Shown here: positions 38,647 through 47,498 of the stretch, in pieces
How positions within the stretch are numbered: position 1 is the first letter of the stretch
Layout: the number at the start of each line of letters is the position of its first letter
Assembly: GCA_905479075.1 (NCBI GenBank)
Contig: CAJQLA010000002.1
Span: 119,876-183,875, forward strand
DNA length: 64,000 nucleotides
Direction of reading: 5' to 3'
Source: an uncultured Gammaproteobacteria bacterium
GTDB taxonomy: Bacteria > Pseudomonadota > Gammaproteobacteria > Nitrosococcales > Methylophagaceae
Made by a program: the position numbers and the translations under genes
The notes under the pieces: model-generated
Databases searched by the model: none
What the model was told of the DNA's origin: nothing
What the model saw: the letters and a program-made list of their open reading frames with translations, nothing else

Positions 38647-40943
38647 TATTCAAATACCCCCGGATAAACCTTTTTCGCCGCCTCAATAATTTCCTTTTCT
38701 GTCGCCTTGATATCTTTATTTCGCGGATCGGCTCGCCACCTTTTAACAAAGCCTTTCTTGCCACCCCATTGCTTCAAAATGGTTTTCTTAATGTCATCAC
38801 TGGCAAGTTCAATTTCAGCCAAACAAGAATAAAAAGTAGGGCTATTACCAAAGTCGGTGAGCATTTCAGTATTGAGGGCATTAACGTTGACGCCACCATA
38901 GGTATTACTGCCCTTGAATTGTTTTTGCGTATTACAAACGCCGGGTAGTAATTTGTTAATAATGACAGCATGAACATAAGTTTCACCACGATCATTATAA
39001 AGACGACATAAGTCACCATCTTTGATGCCACGTTTTTTTGCATCTTTCGGATTAAGTTCGACAGTGGGACGTGACATCATTGCCTGTAGTCTTGGTACTG
39101 ATTGAAAGGAATCACCAATAAAGTAGTGAGGAGCACAACTCAAAACTTGCAGTGGGAATTGTTTGCGTTTTGGATCTTCCTGGCCTTCAATCTCAGGTAC
39201 ATAGCTGGGCAGCGGATCAATACCTTGTTCTTTTAAAGTAGCACTATAAATCTCTATTTTACCGCTAGGTGTTGGCCAGCCATTATTTAAGAAGTCACGG
39301 CGGCTGGTTTCAGTGTTAGCCCGTGCCCAGCCATTTTTCTTGAGTTCATCATAATCAATGCCCTCCATCAATGGATTGACTGTATCATCAACTAGAATAT
39401 CTCTAATGATTTCTTCATCAGTTTGGGTGAAGGCATTATCTTCATCTTCAACATAACCCATTTTGTCAGCAAGTTTGCGAAACAATTCTGAATTACGGAC
39501 ACTTTCACCTAATGGTTCTATAACAGGCTCATTCATGCCGTAATACCAGTTGCCATAAGTAGCAACTAGATCCGTGCGTTCTAGTTGAGTATCGGCAGGC
39601 AAGACAATATCAGCGTAGTTACAACTATCAGTCCAAAATGTTTCATGAATACCTACAAATAAGTCATCACGCATCAAACCTTCACGGACACCTTGTGTAT
39701 TGGGTGCACAGTTAGCGGGATCAGAATTATAGATAAACATGGATTTGATGGGTGGGTCGAGTTGCTCGCCGTCATAGCCAATGTTTTCAGATAGAGCGCG
39801 GCCTATTTGAACCATACTGATTTGTCGTTTTGAAGCACGCTCTCCTAAATCGGGTCGATGGAGTCTCGACATATCATGACGCAACCACATTTCTTCTAAA
39901 TTACCAAAACCAGCACCGCCACAGCGTTCCCGCCATGAGCCAGTAATACAGGGTAGGGTTAGAACAGCTCGACACATTTGGCCCGCATTTTGATGGCGAT
40001 TAAGACCGTAATTGGCTCTGATAACAGACTTCTTGGTTGAGCCATATTCTAGAGCAAACTTCTCAATTTCAGCAGCAGGTACGCCAGTTATTTCCTCGAC
40101 TTTTTTTAACGTGTATTCAGGCAGCTTGTTATCGATAAGTGCTTTCCAGCCAACCGTTTGTTCTTTTAGAAAATCAAGATCGTGCAAATTGTTATCAACA
40201 ATGACTTTCATCATTCCCAAAGCCAGAGCAGCATCGGTGCCAGGGCGAGGTTGAATATGCCAATCAGCCATCATGGTCGTGCGCGTTTCTCTGGGATCGA
40301 TGACCACCAATTTAGCACCGCGTTCCTTGGCTTCACGGATAAAGGGAATCGCATGAACACCTGTACTAACGAGATTGGCTCCCCAGAGAATGATAAGGTC
40401 AGCTTCTTGTGCTGCTTCGTGGATAGAGGCATTCGAATGAGCTAGGCCATAAGTGTGAAGACCAGCCCACATAGCGGCATAGATACAAATAGATTGTTCT
40501 AATCGTGCCGCTTCCATCTTATTCCAGAAGCGGGTATCCATTGTCCAATAACCGACCATACCCATAGTGCCGGAGTAGGAGTAGGGCTGAATGGCCTCAC
40601 TGCCATATTCGTCAATGGTCTGTTTGAAGTTATTAGTAATCTTTTCTAATGCTTCATCCCAGCTGATACGTTCAAATTTAGCACCAGGACCTTTTGGACC
40701 AACGCGCTTATGAGGATATAACACGCGATTATCGTTATAGACGAAATCAAGATAATGATTCACCTTATTACACAGGTGTCCACGTGTGATGGGGTGAGTG
40801 GGATCGCCTTGAATTTGGATAGCTTTGCCCGTTTTGTCATCGCGGGTAACTAACATCGAGCATGAGTCGGGGCAATCATGAGGGCAAACAACATGGTGAA
40901 CTGAGTAACCTTCGGCTACATCAAGTTTAGTACTGACAGTCAT
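38646..40943 (-). CDS. Molybdopterin-dependent oxidoreductase, DMSO-reductase superfamily
   Basis: A 765-residue catalytic subunit with an N-terminal [4Fe-4S] site (C20, C24, C28, C58) and the molybdopterin-dinucleotide-binding domains, the last with LPGVCNTQKQ-like sequence near the C-terminus. A cysteine at residue 153 (SICIYAA) is a candidate molybdenum ligand, by position in related proteins. No Tat signal is seen, so the enzyme is cytoplasmic. It overlaps its reductase partner by one base. Family members include nitrate, formate, thiosulfate and other oxidoreductases; this sequence belongs to the broad BisC/PhsA-like group (CPHDCPDSC), so the substrate cannot be named. No narrow transporter or cofactor genes lie nearby. 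Confidence 0.9.
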   Translation of the reverse strand: MTVSTKLDVAEGYSVHHVVCPHDCPDSCSMLVTRDDKTGKAIQIQGDPTHPITRGHLCNKVNHYLDFVYNDNRVLYPHKRVGPKGPGAKFERISWDEALEKITNNFKQTIDEYGSEAIQPYSYSGTMGMVGYWTMDTRFWNKMEAARLEQSICIYAAMWAGLHTYGLAHSNASIHEAAQEADLIILWGANLVSTGVHAIPFIREAKERGAKLVVIDPRETRTTMMADWHIQPRPGTDAALALGMMKVIVDNNLHDLDFLKEQTVGWKALIDNKLPEYTLKKVEEITGVPAAEIEKFALEYGSTKKSVIRANYGLNRHQNAGQMCRAVLTLPCITGSWRERCGGAGFGNLEEMWLRHDMSRLHRPDLGERASKRQISMVQIGRALSENIGYDGEQLDPPIKSMFIYNSDPANCAPNTQGVREGLMRDDLFVGIHETFWTDSCNYADIVLPADTQLERTDLVATYGNWYYGMNEPVIEPLGESVRNSELFRKLADKMGYVEDEDNAFTQTDEEIIRDILVDDTVNPLMEGIDYDELKKNGWARANTETSRRDFLNNGWPTPSGKIEIYSATLKEQGIDPLPSYVPEIEGQEDPKRKQFPLQVLSCAPHYFIGDSFQSVPRLQAMMSRPTVELNPKDAKKRGIKDGDLCRLYNDRGETYVHAVIINKLLPGVCNTQKQFKGSNTYGGVNVNALNTEMLTDFGNSPTFYSCLAEIELASDDIKKTILKQWGGKKGFVKRWRADPRNKDIKATEKEIIEAAKKVYPGVFE

Positions 40944-41182
40944 TCTCTATACTTCCCCCTGTTTATGTCTTTTTGACTACCTAATGAAGGTAGATCTGAA
41001 CGAACAAGCTTGTAACCTAAAAATAACATCTATCAATTTGCATTTTTACAGTATTTTGCCAACTGTTCAATCGTAAGTTTGTTTAAGAGTGGTATATAGA
41101 AGATTTAAAAGTGGTTATCTGATTTGTTAAATTAAAACTTAACTATTTAATCAATGCATAGGATTGAAGGATTTGCTTTTAA

Positions 41183-41212
41183 CCCTTGAACTTTAAAACT
41201 ACGCCCCCATTT
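41183..41212 (+). promoter_or_regulatory. Sigma-32 (heat-shock) promoter of htpG
   Basis: The -35 element CCCTTGAA (41183-41190) and the -10 element CCCCATTT (41205-41212) are separated by 14 bases, which matches the E. coli RpoH consensus (CTTGAA-N13/14-CCCCATnT) almost perfectly. Transcription would start near 41218, about 38 bases before the htpG ATG at 41257. Confidence 0.9.
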
Positions 41213-41256
41213 GGTGACTTTAAGATAAATAAAGCCGGATGGAGGCAGTAATTCAA

Positions 41257-43167
41257 ATGAGTGTTGATGCACATAAAGAAACCTTAGGTTTTCAAACCGA
41301 AGTAACCCAATTGTTGGATCTGATGATCCATTCTTTATATAGTAATAAAGAAATCTTTATGCGTGAGCTGATTTCAAATGCAGCTGATGCGTCTGATAAA
41401 TTACGTTTTGAAGCGTTATCTGATGATGCTTTATATGAAAATGACGGCGAACTAAAAATTCACGTTGCTTTTGATAAAGAGGCAAAAACAGTCACTATTA
41501 CTGACAATGGTATTGGTATGAGCCGTCAGGATGTCATTGATAACATTGGTACTATTGCCAACTCAGGTACTCGTAAATTCTTCGATAAAATGACGGGTGA
41601 TCAAGCCAAAGACTCGCAGTTGATTGGTCAGTTTGGTGTTGGTTTTTACTCATCATTTATTGTTGCTGACAAGGTCACATTACGTACGCGTCGTGCTGGT
41701 CTGACATCAGAACATGGTGTTGAGTGGACGTCAGAAGGTAAGGGCGAATTTAGTATTGAAAATATCGACAAGCCGCAACGTGGTACCGAAGTTATCCTAC
41801 ATTTACGTGAAGATCAGGATGAATTTTTAAACAGCTGGCAACTACGTAACATCATCACTAAATATTCAGATCACATTGATTTGCCGATCATGATGGCCAA
41901 AGAGCCAGTGCCTGATGAAGAAGGCAATATTGACGAAAATGCTGAGCTTGAAGATGAAACGGTCAATAAAGCAACTGCTTTATGGACATTATCTAAAGGC
42001 GACATCAGTGAAGATGAGTACAAAGAATTTTATAAGCAAATCAGCCATGATTTCCAAGATCCTTTAAGTTGGAGTCATAACAAGGTTGAAGGTAAAACTG
42101 AATATACCTCTCTGCTTTATATTCCATCAAAAGCCCCGTTTGACCTATGGGATCGCGAACGAGCACATGGCTTAAAATTGTATGTAAAACGTGTCTTTAT
42201 CATGGAAGATACAGAACAATTGATGCCGCGCTACCTGCGTTTTATTCGCGGTGTGATTGATACCAATGATTTGCCATTGAATGTCTCTCGCGAAATTCTG
42301 CAAGGCAGTAAAACAATCGATAGCATTCGTGCAGCTTCAGTGAAGAAAGTACTGGGTGAATTTGCTAAAATGCAAAAGAATGACGCTGAGAAATACGCGA
42401 CATTCTGGCAAGAGTTTGGTCAAGTCATCAAAGAAGGGCCAGGTGAAGACTTTGCTAATAAAGAAGCACTTGCCAAATTGATGTTGTTCTCAACAACAGA
42501 GACAGGCAGCGAAGAACAAACAGTGACGCTGACTGATTATGTTGAGCGCATGAAAGATAAGCAAGATAAGATTTATTACATCACAGCAGAAAGTTTTGCT
42601 GCTGCGAAAAACAGCCCACATCTTGAAGTTTTCCGTAAGAAAGGTATCGAGGTTTTATTATTGGCAGACCGTGTTGATGAATGGCTAACAAATTCATTGA
42701 CTGAGTTCGATGGTAAACAACTACAATCTGTGGCTAAAGGCGATCTTGATCTTGGTGATTTAGAAGATGAAGAAGAGAAAAAAGCCCAAGAAGAAACAGA
42801 TAAAAATTTCGTGGACTTGGTTGAGCGTGTGAAAAAGACTTTAGGTGAAAAAGTGAAAGATGTCCGTATCACGCATCGTTTGACTGATTCTCCAGCGTGT
42901 CTTGTTGTCGATGACATGGATATGAGTGCCAACCTTGAACGTATGCTTAAGGCAGCCGGTCAAGACGTTGGTGGTACTAAGCCTATTTTTGAAATCAATC
43001 CTGACCATCCAATGGTGATCACCCTTAAAGATAAATCAGACGATGAACAGTTCGAAGATTGGTCTTCTATTTTGTTTGATCAAGCCTTATTGGCTGAAGG
43101 TGGTCAGTTAGATGATCCTGCTAGCTATGTGAAGCGATTGAATACATTATTATTATCAGTAGCTTAA
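41257..43167 (+). CDS. htpG: Molecular chaperone HtpG (Hsp90)
   Basis: The bacterial Hsp90 homologue, a dimeric ATP-dependent chaperone. It has 636 residues. I chose the ATG at 41257 because it gives the standard start [16 protein letters not shown] and because GGAGG (41241-41245) lies about 11 bases upstream; an ATG six codons earlier would bury that site. The N-terminal GHKL ATPase motifs are complete: [14 protein letters not shown] with the catalytic Glu and Mg-binding Asn, DNGIGM, and [11 protein letters not shown]. The middle and C-terminal dimerisation domains follow. A perfect sigma-32 promoter precedes it and a strong terminator follows. Confidence 0.98.
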   Translation: MSVDAHKETLGFQTEVTQLLDLMIHSLYSNKEIFMRELISNAADASDKLRFEALSDDALYENDGELKIHVAFDKEAKTVTITDNGIGMSRQDVIDNIGTIANSGTRKFFDKMTGDQAKDSQLIGQFGVGFYSSFIVADKVTLRTRRAGLTSEHGVEWTSEGKGEFSIENIDKPQRGTEVILHLREDQDEFLNSWQLRNIITKYSDHIDLPIMMAKEPVPDEEGNIDENAELEDETVNKATALWTLSKGDISEDEYKEFYKQISHDFQDPLSWSHNKVEGKTEYTSLLYIPSKAPFDLWDRERAHGLKLYVKRVFIMEDTEQLMPRYLRFIRGVIDTNDLPLNVSREILQGSKTIDSIRAASVKKVLGEFAKMQKNDAEKYATFWQEFGQVIKEGPGEDFANKEALAKLMLFSTTETGSEEQTVTLTDYVERMKDKQDKIYYITAESFAAAKNSPHLEVFRKKGIEVLLLADRVDEWLTNSLTEFDGKQLQSVAKGDLDLGDLEDEEEKKAQEETDKNFVDLVERVKKTLGEKVKDVRITHRLTDSPACLVVDDMDMSANLERMLKAAGQDVGGTKPIFEINPDHPMVITLKDKSDDEQFEDWSSILFDQALLAEGGQLDDPASYVKRLNTLLLSVA

Positions 43168-43220
43168 AGGCTTTTTGATGTTTTGTTAGTCAAAGTGCCT
43201 TAAGGTTAGGACTTAATGTA

Positions 43221-43257
43221 AAATGCTGGGTATAGCGTTATACCCAGCATTTTTTTT
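43221..43257 (+). terminator. Rho-independent terminator of htpG
   Basis: A 12-bp perfect stem, ATGCTGGGTATA paired with TATACCCAGCAT, around a GCGT loop is followed by seven or more T. The leading AAA extends the pairing with the T run. It ends ten bases before hslO, so hslO must have its own promoter within this structure or depend on read-through. Confidence 0.92.
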
Positions 43258-43266
43258 GGAAGTATT

Positions 43267-44190
43267 ATGAAACAAGCTAATGACGATTTGTCATTTCAAT
43301 CAGATAATTTACAGCGCTTTATCTTTGATAATGCTGAAATTCGTGGTGAGTGGGTGCATTTGCATGATGCATGGCAACAAGTCACATCGCGTCGTGAATA
43401 TCCAGTCGCTATTCAAAACGTATTAGGTCAAATGATGGCGGCAGCAGGTCTATTAGCTGCGACAGTTAAAATAAAAGGCCGTTTGGTATTACAGCTAAAA
43501 TCAACAGGCCCCGTTAGTTTAATGATGGTCGAATGTACCAGCGATAATACGCTACGTGCTTTTGCTCAATGGGATGAGCAACAAAGCCTTAATGATGAGG
43601 CTAACCTAACTGAAATCACTGGCGAAGGTACTTTAGCGATTACTATCGAAGTCGAAGGTTCTAAACAACCTTATCAAGGTATTGTCAGCTTAGGTGCTGA
43701 TTCAATTGCCCAATTATTAGAAACTTATTTTAATCAATCTGAACAGCTAGGCACACGTGTTTGGCTTGCAGCAAATACAGTATCTGCTGCTGGACTATTG
43801 ATACAACAACTACCTTCAGCAGATCACCATAGTGAATCTGAGGAAGAGCATTGGTCTCGAATTAGTCAATTATCAGCAACAGTGACTGAGTCAGAATTAT
43901 TAGATTTAGGCGCAGGCACATTATTACATCGCTTATTCCATGAAGAAGAGTGCAGGTTATTATCGGCGACATCACTAGAATTTTCCTGTAACTGCTCTAG
44001 AGAACGTGTTGCTAACACCATCTCTTTATTAGGTGAAGATGATGCACTGCAACTGTTAGAAGAACAGGGTAGTGTCGAAGTCGCTTGCGAGTTTTGCAAT
44101 GAACATTATTATTTTGATCAAGCCGATGTTGCCTTAATATTCAATCAAACAAGCGGCTGTCCAATCTTTAGTTCAGATACTATTCACTAG
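43267..44190 (+). CDS. hslO: Redox-regulated chaperone Hsp33
   Basis: A 307-residue holdase activated by oxidative unfolding. The C-terminal zinc switch is complete: C241-x-C243 (CNCSRERV) and C274-x-x-C277 (CEFC), the four cysteines that release zinc and form disulfides on oxidation. The N-terminal folding domain reads normally. It is placed directly after htpG but behind its terminator, so the two chaperone genes are neighbours but may be separately expressed. An unusual additional C298 (GCPIF) lies close to the C-terminus. Confidence 0.97.
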   Translation: MKQANDDLSFQSDNLQRFIFDNAEIRGEWVHLHDAWQQVTSRREYPVAIQNVLGQMMAAAGLLAATVKIKGRLVLQLKSTGPVSLMMVECTSDNTLRAFAQWDEQQSLNDEANLTEITGEGTLAITIEVEGSKQPYQGIVSLGADSIAQLLETYFNQSEQLGTRVWLAANTVSAAGLLIQQLPSADHHSESEEEHWSRISQLSATVTESELLDLGAGTLLHRLFHEEECRLLSATSLEFSCNCSRERVANTISLLGEDDALQLLEEQGSVEVACEFCNEHYYFDQADVALIFNQTSGCPIFSSDTIH

Positions 44191-44204
44191 GACATAGGCT
44201 ACCA

Positions 44205-45476
44205 ATGGCACATATCGTTATCATAGGGGCAAGTACAGGTGGTTTACCTGCTGCGTATGAAATGCGTGCCTTATTGGATGATTCACATCAAGTGACAGTG
44301 ATATCCAATACACCGCTGTTTCATTTTGTGCCAAGCAACCCGTGGATAGCAACAGGTTTTCGTCGTCGCTCTGATACCAGCTTTGATATTGAAGAACACC
44401 TTACAGCTAAAAACATCGCTTTCTCATCCGCGGGTGTCGTGGAAATTAATGCAGAACAAAATCAACTCGTTTTAGGTGATGAGTCTACGATTGACTATGA
44501 CTATTTGATCGTAGCAACAGGCCCAAAGTTGGCTTTTGATGAAATTGAAGGGCTAGGTCCAGAAGGATTTACAGAGTCTATTTGCACTATTGATCACGCG
44601 GAACAAGCCAATATTGCTTGGCAGAAGTTTATGCAAAACCCAGGGCCAATCGTCGTTGGCGCAGTGCAAGGTGCATCATGTTATGGCCCCGCCTATGAAT
44701 ATGCCTTGATGATGAGTCACGAACTGCGAAAAGCTAAAATTCGTGACCAAGTGCCAATCACTTTCGTGACTGCAGAACCCTATCTCGGTCACTTCGGTAT
44801 GGCAGGGGTGGGGGATTCAAAAGGGCTTATAGAATCTGAATTTCGCAAGAATGATATTAAGTGGCTCACCAATGCCAAAGTCACCAAAATAGAACAAAGC
44901 ATGATGATGGTTGAGCAGGTCAATGATCAGGCTGAAACTATCAAATCACATCAATTATCTTTTGACTATTCAATGATGTTGCCAGCTTTTAAAGGTGTAG
45001 ATTGTGTGGCGAACTTGGGTAAAGAAGCCGTTAATCCACGCGGTTTTTTAAAAGTAGATGATTATCAACGTAATCCTAAATATTCCAATATTTATGGCGT
45101 TGGTGTCTGTATTGCTATTCCGCCAATAGAAGAAACGCCATTATCCGTAGGTGCGCCTAAAACAGGTTATATGATTGAAAGCATGGCCACTGCAGCAGTG
45201 CAAAATATTAAGACCGCTATCGAAGGTAAAGAACCTGAGAGTATTGCAACATGGAATGCCATCTGTCTCGCTGATATGGGTGATACAGGTGCAGCATTTA
45301 TTGCCATGCCCCAAATTCCACCCCGTAATACCGCGTGGATGAAAAAGGGTAAATGGGTGCGTTGGGCAAAAATAGCTTATGAAAAATATTTCCTACACAA
45401 AATAAAAGTCGGTTCACCTGAACCCGTGTATGAAAAATCAATACTTAAATTATTGGGTGTGACCAAGACAAAATAA
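44205..45476 (+). CDS. FAD-dependent oxidoreductase, sulfide:quinone oxidoreductase-like
   Basis: A 423-residue flavoprotein of the two-dinucleotide-binding-domain family. The N-terminal FAD site is VIIGASTGGLPAA (residues 5-17). Two cysteines, C127 and C159 (GASCYGPAYE), line up with C124 and C156 of Aquifex sulfide:quinone reductase, and C302 (GVGVCIAIPP) is close to the third redox cysteine of that family. The C-terminus is basic and amphipathic (WVRWAKIAYEKYF), suited to membrane attachment. It probably oxidises sulfide or a related sulfur compound and reduces quinone. Short intergenic gaps suggest the lipoprotein, dioxygenase-like and DsrE-like genes behind it may be linked. Confidence 0.85.
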   Translation: MAHIVIIGASTGGLPAAYEMRALLDDSHQVTVISNTPLFHFVPSNPWIATGFRRRSDTSFDIEEHLTAKNIAFSSAGVVEINAEQNQLVLGDESTIDYDYLIVATGPKLAFDEIEGLGPEGFTESICTIDHAEQANIAWQKFMQNPGPIVVGAVQGASCYGPAYEYALMMSHELRKAKIRDQVPITFVTAEPYLGHFGMAGVGDSKGLIESEFRKNDIKWLTNAKVTKIEQSMMMVEQVNDQAETIKSHQLSFDYSMMLPAFKGVDCVANLGKEAVNPRGFLKVDDYQRNPKYSNIYGVGVCIAIPPIEETPLSVGAPKTGYMIESMATAAVQNIKTAIEGKEPESIATWNAICLADMGDTGAAFIAMPQIPPRNTAWMKKGKWVRWAKIAYEKYFLHKIKVGSPEPVYEKSILKLLGVTKTK

Positions 45477-45593
45477 ACTTATCTCCTTTAACTTTAGTCA
45501 TATAGGCATTAATAGGTAGTTTATTAGCTGAATTGATTCGCGGCTTAATATGGCTTAAGTTATAAGCTAATCACTAAATTAGGAGATAGATTC

Positions 45594-45938
45594 ATGACAT
45601 GGCTTAAACCAGCCACAATGTTGTTATTAATGGCCATGCTGTCAGCTTGTGGTCATGGCTTTGAAGGTGAATATGAAACCAAAGCAGGATCATCAATTGA
45701 ACTGATGGATGTCTTTGCTGAAGTAGCCAGTTCCCATAAAATTGTCATTGGCCCGAATTACATCGATAGCGAAGGTAGTCGAACTGAGTTTGAAGATATC
45801 TTCGTCCGTAAATCAGGCAGTGATCGTTATTTAATCTTTAAAAATGGCACAGAGGAAGATATCTGGAAAATTGTCGATCAAGACACCCTAATGAAAGGCA
45901 GTGATTTGATGAGCTTAAAGTTAGTTCGGATCAAATAA
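45594..45938 (+). CDS. Small lipoprotein of unknown function
   Basis: A 114-residue protein with a signal peptide ending in the lipobox LSAC, the lipidated cysteine being C19, followed by GHG. The mature part, about 95 residues, is mixed beta-strand and has no domain I recognise. A good ribosome-binding site (TTAGGAGATAG) precedes the ATG. It lies between the SQR-like gene and the dioxygenase-like gene, 19 bases before the latter, so co-transcription with it is likely. No function can be stated. Confidence 0.75.
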   Translation: MTWLKPATMLLLMAMLSACGHGFEGEYETKAGSSIELMDVFAEVASSHKIVIGPNYIDSEGSRTEFEDIFVRKSGSDRYLIFKNGTEEDIWKIVDQDTLMKGSDLMSLKLVRIK

Positions 45939-45957
45939 TCATTGAAGGGATGTTGAA

Positions 45958-46578
45958 ATGAAACCCATCACACGTAGAGCATTGCTTAAATATTCGACCG
46001 CTATTGCTGGTTTAACGGCAATTTCACCCGCTGCTGTAGCCGGTATTTTAACGCCCAGAGCATCAGAAGGCCCATTCTATCCAAAACCATCAATGCGTTT
46101 TGATGATATTGATAATAACCTAGTTAAAGTGGCTGACGCAGTGACAGAAGCTGGTGGTGAAATCATCCTGCTCAAAGGGCAGATTCTATCTAAAGAGGGT
46201 CAACCTTTAGCTGGACACCGAATTGAGATCTGGCAGTGCGATGTCAACGGAATATATTTACACACCGGGGATAGACGCAGAGTCACCTATGATAATGGCT
46301 TCCAAGGATTTGGACATGATATTACAGATGCTAATGGTTATTATCGTTTCAGAACTATTAAGCCTACGGTATATCCCGGCAGAGCGCCCCATATTCATGT
46401 CAAAGTTTGGGATAGAGAACAAGAATTACTAACGACGCAATTCTATATTGCTGGTTATAAATATAATGATTCAGATGGCCTTTTCCGCCGAATGTCACCC
46501 GAGCAGGCTGAACAGGTTTCGATGGTGTTTACTGAGCATGATGATGTACTTGAAACACAAGTTGATCTGATTGTATAA
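45958..46578 (+). CDS. Exported intradiol-dioxygenase-fold protein
   Basis: A 206-residue protein of the protocatechuate/catechol intradiol-dioxygenase superfamily. It starts with a signal sequence that has a twin arginine (ITRRALLKYS) and so is likely exported by Tat. The four iron ligands are visible: Y100 (VNGIYLHTG), Y139 (VYPGR), H145 and H147 (PHIHVKV). The usual members act on catechols in the cytoplasm, so this exported form probably works in the periplasm, on an unknown substrate. It is close to an SQR-like gene and a DsrE-like gene. A putative small protein follows in the same frame. Confidence 0.82.
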   Translation: MKPITRRALLKYSTAIAGLTAISPAAVAGILTPRASEGPFYPKPSMRFDDIDNNLVKVADAVTEAGGEIILLKGQILSKEGQPLAGHRIEIWQCDVNGIYLHTGDRRRVTYDNGFQGFGHDITDANGYYRFRTIKPTVYPGRAPHIHVKVWDREQELLTTQFYIAGYKYNDSDGLFRRMSPEQAEQVSMVFTEHDDVLETQVDLIV

Positions 46579-46617
46579 ATTAATAATGTACACATACGTC
46601 TACATAAAATTGACTTC

Positions 46618-46821
46618 ATGTTGGACGGCCCAGACGCTAATATCGGCCATATTTCGGGTGTAATCTTTGAAAATGTACATTCACTAGATCAACCAACACC
46701 TACTCAGAGCGGTATAGTGAAGATTGAAGTTCTGGAAGACCATTCTTTGTTTATCAGAATTACAGAGCGAAATGGGGATCTAGTAGGAGACACACTAATA
46801 ATGAGTACGTATTTAGAGTGA
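46618..46821 (+). CDS. Hypothetical small protein
   Basis: A 67-codon open frame starting at ATG 46618 and ending TAG-free at TGA, in the same reading frame as the dioxygenase gene, 13 sense codons after its TAA stop. The sequence is balanced in composition and has no membrane segment. No clear ribosome-binding site precedes it. It could be a real small gene, a degraded 3' end of a longer gene, or chance. I do not recognise it. Confidence 0.3.
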   Translation: MLDGPDANIGHISGVIFENVHSLDQPTPTQSGIVKIEVLEDHSLFIRITERNGDLVGDTLIMSTYLE

Positions 46822-46957
46822 ATGTGTGATGCGCCTAACAAGCATATGCAGTCGGAGATTTTGCCCACTAAAGATAAATAGGCTCAGATCAAATTATTGG
46901 GATTTTTTCTTAATTAGTAAAATTTTTATCTTGCGGTAAAGAGAAGAGCGCATAAAC

Positions 46958-47392
46958 ATGAGAAAACTAATAAAACAGATAGCTACTGTATTGCTCTTAC
47001 CATTATTGGTGGTAACGAATGTATTTGCAGAACAAGACCTCCCACATAGACTAGTCATCCAAGTGAGCACTGATCAGGTCAGAACTCAGACAATCGCATT
47101 GAATAACGCCATCAATTTACAGAAACTCTATGGTATGGATAATGTGATAATTGAAGTTGTTGCATATGGTCCTGGTCTTAACTTATTGACTACAGAAAGT
47201 TCAGCAGCGAGTCGAGTAAAGAGTCTAGCCGCACAGGATATTACGTTTAGTGCATGTCAAAACACGATGGATGCTGTGATGAAGAAAACGGGCAAATTGC
47301 CCGTGCTGTTAGAAGGCGTACAAACGGTTAATGCTGGTGTAGCTCGGATTATGGAATTACAAGAACAAGGTTATGCCTATATCAGGCCATAA
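46958..47392 (+). CDS. Exported DsrE/DsrF-like protein
   Basis: A 144-residue protein with a signal peptide (about residues 1-24, ending VFA) and a DsrE/F-like (DUF1791) domain. The conserved core includes the RLVIQVSTDQ start, a VVAYGPGL segment, and the cysteine C100 (TFSACQNTM), the position of the sulfur-carrying cysteine in that family. Cytoplasmic DsrE proteins relay sulfur in sulfide oxidation; exported ones may handle polysulfide or thiols in the periplasm. It is the last gene of the group that begins with the SQR-like flavoprotein. Confidence 0.82.
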   Translation: MRKLIKQIATVLLLPLLVVTNVFAEQDLPHRLVIQVSTDQVRTQTIALNNAINLQKLYGMDNVIIEVVAYGPGLNLLTTESSAASRVKSLAAQDITFSACQNTMDAVMKKTGKLPVLLEGVQTVNAGVARIMELQEQGYAYIRP

Positions 47393-47498
47393 AATCTTAT
47401 ACGACTATTTTATTTATTGATGCATTTATCTTTAAGTTAGGTATAGTTTTAAGTCCTAGGTTTTGCTAACTCACTCACAAACGGACACGCCTTGTTAT

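Noticed and set aside
41239..41256. Upstream ATG of htpG at 41239
   Set aside because: The GGAGG ribosome-binding site lies within this stretch, and the family start MSVD begins at 41257.
42576..42932. Minus-strand open frame within htpG
   Set aside because: Antisense to the charged linker of HtpG; serine- and phenylalanine-rich as expected from the complement of E/K codons.
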